Positions 57,716 to 64,000 of a stretch of DNA of 64,000 nt are shown piece by piece. The notes beneath the pieces are model-generated. The model was given only the letters and a program-made list of their open reading frames with translations, made no database searches and was not told the DNA's origin. Each line of letters opens with the position of its first letter. Position 1 is the first letter of the stretch. The stretch is from a virus: positions 62,001-126,000 of IMG/VR virus record IMGVR_UViG_3300009149_000011. The stretch is one strand, 5' to 3'. Both the position numbers and the translations under genes were made by a program.

Positions 57716-60700
57716 TTATTTGAAATAACCACCATACCTTTTAATAATAGAGACATCCTTTTGCTTATTCCAAGGAGAACTGTACCTAGTAGGTAATCTG
57801 TTAGGTTTTATTTTTTTACCATTATATTCCCAATGCCAAAACTCATCTATAGACCCAGCATCATCATGAAGCGTGGGTGGGTTATGCCACCCAAACTTCC
57901 AAGCGTTTTTATGGAACCACTGATAATTGGGGTGTTTATATCCAACTGGTCTGTCTGCGTATGATTTCCCTGTCTTGGTCTTTACTCCCCAAAACATATC
58001 TACCGCTAGCCCCAATCCATGCACTGATGTACCTGGAGAGGCTGCGTATTTACCATATTTCTTTTTAAGCGCAGTTTGTCTTACGAGACTTCTGTACCCG
58101 TCAGTAAATATTATATTCTGCTTCCCTATAAATGTGGCCTTGTTAAATGCTGATATCATGCTGTCAAAAGACTTAGCAGCCGCATTAACCAAATAAGGCT
58201 TATCTCCACTAAGATTCTTTGCAAGTATTTCTGATCTTGTAAGTTGATCTTCAGGTATGTTGCCATTCCTCACCGTCTTCATAGTCGTCTTTGCTTCACT
58301 AGGAGCATTGTTATCAAGAGTTAATATTCTTTCAGCATCATCATTATAATAACTGTTAATGTTAGTCTGTTCCCCTGGAGTGGTTCCAGCTTGAGGTTCA
58401 AACACCTTAATGCCTCTTAATGTGTTAATTGTAATAGGTTTAACTCCACCATAATTCTCTGAAGTTTGAACTATTTTTATCCCTTCGTAGCTAGTGCTAA
58501 AATCATTTGACCTAATAGTGTGCTTCACCTTCATTATCTGATACAACCCTCCAAACAAAGGAGTTTTGTTAATGAAAAAGTATTGCATAGGATATATTTG
58601 AGCATTCCCAAGAGTCTCTACCCTAGCTTTATAAGACCTTCCTTCTAGCACGGAAAGCATGGAGCAATTAGTTGTTACAGTTTTATTCTGATTTTCATTA
58701 TCTACCAATCTCTGAAGATTAACAATACTCTCCGCTGTAGCTTTATTTTCATCAGTCCCTACGCTTACTGATTTTATAATCTGATTATCTGGGCTTCCAA
58801 ACTCTACAAGCAAAGCAGGTACGTTTATATTTTCTGGATCAGGCACACTGTTTTGAAGCGCGTTTTTTCCATTTGAAAATACCCTTCTTTCTGGTGTTGG
58901 AGCAAATAATACGTGAAAATAGTTTCTAACCGTTATTTTGGCTTGCTCAGGATTCGGTTTATATATATCTTTTATATCTCTATAATTAGCGTTTCCAGGA
59001 ATAGGTATAAATATAAAATTGTTCTTAGTACATATCTGCTGAATAACATTTAAAACCGTTGTGTTGGCTTTAATTTTATAAAGCGGGTCAATACTTATAA
59101 TAGACTTACTTACTTCAACTTGAGCGTTGTTTAATGCATTTAAAGGGAAATCATACCTAAACGTACCATTTGGAGGAGAAGATTGCGCTCCCTGATTCTC
59201 ACTAGCATCAATTATAGGCTGTGCTTCTTCAAGTTCAGCTTCAGAAGGGTCACTACTCAACACATCTTGAGGACTAAGAACATCTTCTCTATTACTTAAC
59301 ATTTTTTCTAACCTATCAGCTAATCCATTGCCATCTATAACTGGAGTGCAAAGAGGGGATGACCCATCCATTTCCTCTTGATCCTCAAATGCTAAAGCGT
59401 TCCATTGGCTAAACAAAAGATGAAACTGTTTATAAATGACGTCTTTTTGCTCTTCAGCCTTACCTAGTATATTTCCAATGATCTGCTTTTGCTCCTCTTC
59501 TATCCTATTAAGTTTTTGCAAAAGATTTCTACAAAATATTTTCAAAAACACTCTCTGATTTCTACCTGAATTAAAACTATCGGTAGAAGAGCTCGGTAGA
59601 GCGCCTGATTCACTTATGGAATCTCTTATAAAAGGTCCAAAAACAAGGGTTCTTGCGCTATCTGAGTTCACATCATTGGTGTGTTGATAAACAGTATAAG
59701 CTAACCCTTCAGCAGAAATCTCAGTTTCATTATCTGTAGGATTTTGAACTATTTTCTTTTTCCAAAGGAGATCTTCTTCATTTATTTGAAAAATATCAAA
59801 TGAACCACTAGCTCCTGCCGCCCCATTGTTTAGTATATCAAAATTTGACAGGTTTGTCACCCTTGATTGATCGTCTTCTGATAGGTTTCCAAATAGAATA
59901 AATCCTGTATTGTCATCAGTTCTATAGTTATCTTTCTCCGACTCAGTTAACTCCCTTGATGTTACTATGTTCTGTCCTCCACCTGCAGTTGTTATGGTAA
60001 TTGGAAATCTAGTATCTTTGTCAAAATATATACCAGTTGTTAAAATATCGTTTTGTAATTGAGCATTGCTTGAAATCCCTAAGTCATCTTCATTGTCCTT
60101 TAAAGAAGTGTATGAAAAAACTTGATTCTTATCTACGTACTCATTGAATGTTGTTATTCTACCAGCTTCCTCATTGTCAGAACCGCTAGAAAAATACTGT
60201 TCAACACTAGTAACTCCATAAATAGTTTCAGCTAATCCAGCATCAAAAAACTTTCTCTCATCAGGATCTTTATTTGAAAACTGTAAATCTGTAGGAGAGT
60301 TTTTCTTATCCCTAGCAGAGATAGCGTCAGCTCCTTCGAAAACCATTAAATAATACGTGTTATTCACAGTTCCATTAATATAAGGGACGCTATTATTCCT
60401 CATCCTATTTAAAACATAAGCGTCACCCGCCCATCCAGCCTTATCTATAAGGTCTCCATTATTAAGCTTTAATAAACTTCTACATACTGAATCTAAAAAT
60501 TCCTTAACGGTTTTAGATCTGCTCAAATCTGCTCCAAGAGCAAATGGGTCTATTGCATCATCAGGATTTAGAAACACTCTGAAATTTAAAATATCATCAC
60601 TAAGAGCGCTTCCTGGCTTATCATGCATTAATATAGGGTTACCAGAGCTATTTAACGCCTCTGGCTGTTCATCCTCCGTTTCTGGGTTCTGATTTCTAAA

Positions 60701-62560
60701 CCCTTCTCCACTATTTAATAAAGCTCTATCCCAAAAAAGGCAAAAATCTTTTAATTGCAATCTTTCTTCAGCAGGCATTCCTAATATCAAAGCATCGCTT
60801 ATATTTTCAAAATCTGCATTAGCCAAATCAGAAATATCATCAACCCCATCCCTGTCGAAACCAAATGCTCCATTTTGAAAATCGCCAGGCAAATTCGGAT
60901 CAGAGCTTCTAGTTACATAAGCAGCTATACCAGATCTTTCTAAAATATTTGATGCCACACTAGTATAATAAGGCTTATATGGATTGCTTTGTAAAATTTC
61001 AAGATTACTAATTCTGTTTTTTAAATCGTTTTGATCTTGCGCGTTACTTTCGTTAACAATGGATTGATTCTCTGCAATACCTTCTGATACGGCTTTAATA
61101 AAATCATCAACAAACCTAAGCTCATTATCTTCTATCCCAACTCCTGTTGCTGGTATTTCTTTACCAGAATCTTTAGGATCAAGCTCCATAGGAAAATTCA
61201 ATCCTATCAATCTATTTTGCCCAGTTCTAGTATCCTGATTATTTTCATAACCTTTAATTCCTTCTTCTAGAATTCTCCCTAAAATATAGCCAGCATCTCC
61301 AGCTGTCCTGCTAAACACTTCACCTATAGTTAATTGCTCTAGTTTACTTTCATTAGCCTCAAATATGCTTTGCTGTATAGCTTTCTCAACTAAAGAAAGA
61401 TTATCACCTATAGCCTTAAGTCTTATTTTGTAGGCGTCATTGAAGTCGGTTTGGTAACCGTCTACAGTTTCACCATCTTTAGACGCGGCAGCTTTTTTAG
61501 CTGCATCTTTCATCTCTTGTGGAGAACTATTGCTTGTGGCCCCTGGGTTTTTTAAACCCATCTTTTGTTTAAATGCTTCATAAGAAGTAGCTCCATTGTC
61601 AGCTAGCACTCTTGAAACCTCACCGTTAAATTTACTCTTAAGTATAATAAACCTATTTAGAGTGGATATATCACTAGATCTTGATGCAAAGTTTTTCAAT
61701 TCTTTTTCAGTCAGCCCTAAGTCATTATCCCCAGTCCCAGCTGTTGGTAATTGTATTTTAGTAAACTTAGTTGTCCCTGTCGTGCCATCTATTTGCCCCG
61801 CTGTAATAATATTATTATTTACTTTCCCGTCTATTGTGTCGCCGAAATTAACTAATTTACTAATAATTATAGCTCCTAACGCATTAGTTTTTAATCCAGC
61901 TAACGTGTTCTGAATCTCATCATACTCTTTGGTTACTTGTTTAGATTTAACGTCAACCTGCTTACCTATCTTAATTAGATCATACAAGGTTTGAGCTTTA
62001 GTAGATTTCTCAATGAAATCACTACTAAAGCTGTTAGTTTTATCTACACCGCTATCTAGTAGCCCAGCTTCTTTCTTTAACCTTTTTACAGCTAAAAGAT
62101 ATAAAAGTGGCATATCAGCAAAGAATCCCCATTGGTTTGGTACAAAACTAGTTTTTATCTCATAACTATTATCCGATGGATCATAGTTAACATTATACTT
62201 TTTAAGATTTAATATCCAAGTAACTGGTTGCCCAAGATACCCTTTAAATGTAAAAAAGAACTTTGGAGGAGGCCAGTTAAACAGTACTCCATAGTTAAGC
62301 TCGCTACCCTCCCTCTCTTGATCAAATATTGTATTTCCATACAGATCTTTGAATGTTATTTCTACTATTGGTTGCAAAGATGGATTTACCTCTACAGAAA
62401 TATCAGTTATCCCAAATCCTACACCTTCTCTCATCAATTCGAATCTGAATGATTTCTTTCCAGTGAAGTCGATTGCGGTATTGTTGACGCACGTTTCTAA
62501 TCGGACTTGAAAATTCAAATCCTGAACGTCAAATAAGTCAGGTTTTATTGGCTTTGGCAT
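57716..62560 (-). CDS. Large baseplate/tail protein with C-terminal M15 peptidase
   Basis: The 1614-residue product begins with beta-rich domains (FRFELMREGVGFGITDISVE; FFTFKGYLGQPVTWIL) typical of baseplate hub or spike proteins. Residues ~1470-1610 form an M15/VanY-like DD-peptidase: FTDGYRSLVRQ, TSVHGLGLAVDMFWG (His and Asp zinc ligands, ~1512-1520), and EFWHWEYNGKK (third His, ~1572). The central 1,000 residues lack recognised motifs. It probably penetrates the cell wall during infection. Confidence 0.85.
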   Translation of the reverse strand: MPKPIKPDLFDVQDLNFQVRLETCVNNTAIDFTGKKSFRFELMREGVGFGITDISVEVNPSLQPIVEITFKDLYGNTIFDQEREGSELNYGVLFNWPPPKFFFTFKGYLGQPVTWILNLKKYNVNYDPSDNSYEIKTSFVPNQWGFFADMPLLYLLAVKRLKKEAGLLDSGVDKTNSFSSDFIEKSTKAQTLYDLIKIGKQVDVKSKQVTKEYDEIQNTLAGLKTNALGAIIISKLVNFGDTIDGKVNNNIITAGQIDGTTGTTKFTKIQLPTAGTGDNDLGLTEKELKNFASRSSDISTLNRFIILKSKFNGEVSRVLADNGATSYEAFKQKMGLKNPGATSNSSPQEMKDAAKKAAASKDGETVDGYQTDFNDAYKIRLKAIGDNLSLVEKAIQQSIFEANESKLEQLTIGEVFSRTAGDAGYILGRILEEGIKGYENNQDTRTGQNRLIGLNFPMELDPKDSGKEIPATGVGIEDNELRFVDDFIKAVSEGIAENQSIVNESNAQDQNDLKNRISNLEILQSNPYKPYYTSVASNILERSGIAAYVTRSSDPNLPGDFQNGAFGFDRDGVDDISDLANADFENISDALILGMPAEERLQLKDFCLFWDRALLNSGEGFRNQNPETEDEQPEALNSSGNPILMHDKPGSALSDDILNFRVFLNPDDAIDPFALGADLSRSKTVKEFLDSVCRSLLKLNNGDLIDKAGWAGDAYVLNRMRNNSVPYINGTVNNTYYLMVFEGADAISARDKKNSPTDLQFSNKDPDERKFFDAGLAETIYGVTSVEQYFSSGSDNEEAGRITTFNEYVDKNQVFSYTSLKDNEDDLGISSNAQLQNDILTTGIYFDKDTRFPITITTAGGGQNIVTSRELTESEKDNYRTDDNTGFILFGNLSEDDQSRVTNLSNFDILNNGAAGASGSFDIFQINEEDLLWKKKIVQNPTDNETEISAEGLAYTVYQHTNDVNSDSARTLVFGPFIRDSISESGALPSSSTDSFNSGRNQRVFLKIFCRNLLQKLNRIEEEQKQIIGNILGKAEEQKDVIYKQFHLLFSQWNALAFEDQEEMDGSSPLCTPVIDGNGLADRLEKMLSNREDVLSPQDVLSSDPSEAELEEAQPIIDASENQGAQSSPPNGTFRYDFPLNALNNAQVEVSKSIISIDPLYKIKANTTVLNVIQQICTKNNFIFIPIPGNANYRDIKDIYKPNPEQAKITVRNYFHVLFAPTPERRVFSNGKNALQNSVPDPENINVPALLVEFGSPDNQIIKSVSVGTDENKATAESIVNLQRLVDNENQNKTVTTNCSMLSVLEGRSYKARVETLGNAQIYPMQYFFINKTPLFGGLYQIMKVKHTIRSNDFSTSYEGIKIVQTSENYGGVKPITINTLRGIKVFEPQAGTTPGEQTNINSYYNDDAERILTLDNNAPSEAKTTMKTVRNGNIPEDQLTRSEILAKNLSGDKPYLVNAAAKSFDSMISAFNKATFIGKQNIIFTDGYRSLVRQTALKKKYGKYAASPGTSVHGLGLAVDMFWGVKTKTGKSYADRPVGYKHPNYQWFHKNAWKFGWHNPPTLHDDAGSIDEFWHWEYNGKKIKPNRLPTRYSSPWNKQKDVSIIKRYGGYFK

Positions 62561-62608
62561 TAGAATGTTTTAATGAAAATATATACAAACAAGATATTAT
62601 TGTAAATA

Positions 62609-62920
62609 CTACTGTAGATCTTCCCTATTTCTACCTATACTTATTTTTTTTACTACTTCTTCCTGAACATCTTTTAATGGAAAAGGCACTCTAATAATAG
62701 TATTGTCTGGAATGTCGAACTCAATAAAATATTCAGGATTAGCCCACATTATTATCTTACTGCAAGTTGCATCATCATAAATATTTTCAGCAATCCTATC
62801 TAATCTAGTTTTATCGCTATTGTACTCTACAAACTTATCTGTAGATCTTTGTTTAATTTTAAAAGGAGGGAAAGCTTTTAATTTCATCCCATCTCTTAAT
62901 AAAGCTGCAAAATCAATCAT
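62609..62920 (-). CDS. LysM/gpX-like baseplate protein
   Basis: The 103-residue product resembles short baseplate LysM-type proteins (T4 gp53 or P2 gpX): DRIAENIYDDATCSKIIMWA matches D-x-I-A-x-x-x-Y-x-D, followed by NPEYFIEFDIPDNTIIRVPF. It would bind the baseplate hub. It lies between two tail proteins and ends in UAG. Confidence 0.72.
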   Translation of the reverse strand: MIDFAALLRDGMKLKAFPPFKIKQRSTDKFVEYNSDKTRLDRIAENIYDDATCSKIIMWANPEYFIEFDIPDNTIIRVPFPLKDVQEEVVKKISIGRNREDLQ

Positions 62921-62938
62921 ATCATTAATTATTTAATA

Positions 62939-64000
62939 TTAAGTAGCTGCTCCAGGGGTGGGCTGAGTATCAGGCCTTTGAGCTTGTTTCCCTGCTGATG
63001 AATCAGGCTTTACTGGCGTCTTCTTGCTAACTGTCTTTTTTCTATCGCTAAAATAACCTCCTACATCATCAGAAAGAAGAGGAGCGCCTCCTCCAGTTCT
63101 ATATTCTCCAATAATTTCGAAATTCATCGTAACATTAGCCCACATAGGTTGAGTTTTACCACCATCTAAAGTCCATACAGTATCAGTGTAATCATACGAT
63201 ATACTATTTACAATAATATCGTGGTTAAAATACTCTCCTAAATGCATGTGGCAAACTGGTGGTTTAAGGAAAGAAAATCCTGACCCTGTATTTTTAGAGG
63301 GTCTAGTCATTTTTTCCAGGAACTCAATTCTTGTAATAAAATCTACTTTATCTCCAGAAAAATACGCAGGTTGGAAAAGTAGATTTTTCTTCATCTCATC
63401 TAACCTAGTTACAGTGTTCTCTGGCTTACTATCTATTTTCCCATCTTCCCTATCTCTGTATCCAACATTTGAGTATACATTAGAACCATTTGGGCTTTCC
63501 TCAGAATACCTTACTGACACAGTTCTGTCAAGTTCCCAAATTTTAGAATTTATATTCTTAACTTGAATTCTCTTCTCTGTAACATCAGCTTGTCTAGAAG
63601 CTGTTTCTGGACCACCTACAGAAATGGCTGCATTTAACTCACCTATCTCATTTCTAATAGCTTTTCTTTCAGCGATCAAAGCATCTAGCTGAGCTTTCTT
63701 TTGAGGCCTTGTTGGTTGAGTAAACCTCTTGCCTTCAAAATTGTATTCTATACTTTTTCCAGTTTCGTAATCAACTCCAATATCCACCTTCTGAGCAAAA
63801 TCTGTCAATACAAAGAATGACACGCTACCATTTCTAGTGCTATAATTATATGTATACAGAGGTTCTGGTCTACCAACGAAGTTTATAGAATTCCAGTTTG
63901 CGTTACTTGCGTGATTAAACGAAGATACATAAGGAGGGAAAAACATAGATGACATTTTACCATCCCCATTCTGTATTGAATAGTTCTGGAAGAATAATGT
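62939..64000 (-). CDS. Tail/baseplate protein, cut at window edge
   Basis: The frame is open from the window edge: upstream of the first ATG (63955) it reads TLFFQNYSIQNGDGK with no stop, so the true start lies outside. The visible C-terminal ~350 residues include SMFFPPYVSSFNHASNANWN, a coiled middle (RPQKKAQLDALIAERKAIRN) and a C-terminal beta region (PVCHMHLGEYFNHDIIVNSI). Consistent with a tail-tube initiator or hub protein in the adjacent baseplate cluster. Confidence 0.75.
   Translation of the reverse strand, partial: TLFFQNYSIQNGDGKMSSMFFPPYVSSFNHASNANWNSINFVGRPEPLYTYNYSTRNGSVSFFVLTDFAQKVDIGVDYETGKSIEYNFEGKRFTQPTRPQKKAQLDALIAERKAIRNEIGELNAAISVGGPETASRQADVTEKRIQVKNINSKIWELDRTVSVRYSEESPNGSNVYSNVGYRDREDGKIDSKPENTVTRLDEMKKNLLFQPAYFSGDKVDFITRIEFLEKMTRPSKNTGSGFSFLKPPVCHMHLGEYFNHDIIVNSISYDYTDTVWTLDGGKTQPMWANVTMNFEIIGEYRTGGGAPLLSDDVGGYFSDRKKTVSKKTPVKPDSSAGKQAQRPDTQPTPGAAT

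Noticed and set aside
1-64000. Full genome-wide reassignment of UAG
   Set aside because: UAG is the terminal codon of many genes, including nrdA (48523), the HNH endonuclease (15271), the ART-HAD gene (6289) and 62609, so a complete code change does not fit.
1-64000. CRISPR arrays or insertion sequences
   Set aside because: No direct-repeat/spacer array and no transposase frame or terminal inverted repeats were seen.

Overview
The window looks like part of a large (probably jumbo) tailed-phage genome, most likely a myovirus of a Bacteroidota host. Phage evidence: T4-type replication and tail modules (family A DNA polymerase, RecA/UvsX recombinase, DnaB-type helicase, 5'-3' exonuclease, SSB, class Ia ribonucleotide reductase, a 1614-residue baseplate-type protein), a tRNA array, and dense, mostly minus-strand genes with 4-20 nt overlaps. 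Host evidence (inference): AT-rich leaders mostly without Shine-Dalgarno sequences, a sigma factor that resembles Bacteroidota primary sigma factors, and a DnaQ-like protein with the C-terminal extension usual in that phylum. Both window ends cut genes.

Layout. 0-17 kb holds translation-related genes and host-takeover candidates: two tRNAs with a CUA (amber suppressor) anticodon, several odd tRNA-like genes, a peptidyl-tRNA hydrolase, IF-3, a CCA-adding/poly(A) polymerase, two ADP-ribosyltransferase-like proteins (one fused to a HAD phosphatase), a kinase-like protein, a ParB-like protein, phosphatases, an HNH endonuclease and a second tRNA array. 17-34 kb is accessory: glycosyltransferase plus sulfotransferase, two intramembrane proteases (PrsW and CPBP), a ClpC-like unfoldase, an RNase T-like exonuclease, a RadA-like ATPase, a coiled-coil membrane protein, a lytic transglycosylase and SSB. 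34-38 kb encodes a 1152-residue protein with duplicated sigma-factor-like modules. 38-57.7 kb is replication, nucleotide metabolism and transcription (Nudix, UvrD helicase, sigma factor, Hsp20, NrdA/NrdB, DnaB, 5'-3' exonuclease, UvsX, PolA). 57.7-64 kb is tail/baseplate.

Three sequence-level systems stand out. (1) Amber decoding: two CUA tRNAs coexist with in-frame UAG codons in two conserved genes, one followed by a perfect 12-bp hairpin, while UAG still ends many other genes. (2) A recurring N-terminal amphipathic peptide (core I-I-x-E-E-I) sits on at least eight otherwise unrelated proteins (kinase-like, ART-HAD, CCA enzyme, ART-like and others) and resembles a capsid-targeting or prohead-cleaved tag. 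(3) Two candidate promoter classes: CTATTTATA lies upstream of essentially every transcription unit carrying tagged genes, and CGTTATA lies upstream of translation and takeover genes. An identical 17-bp palindrome sits exactly 49 nt upstream of two separate genes.

Coordinates, frames and stop codons were read by hand from the sequence. Family assignments rest on motif recognition without database searches.
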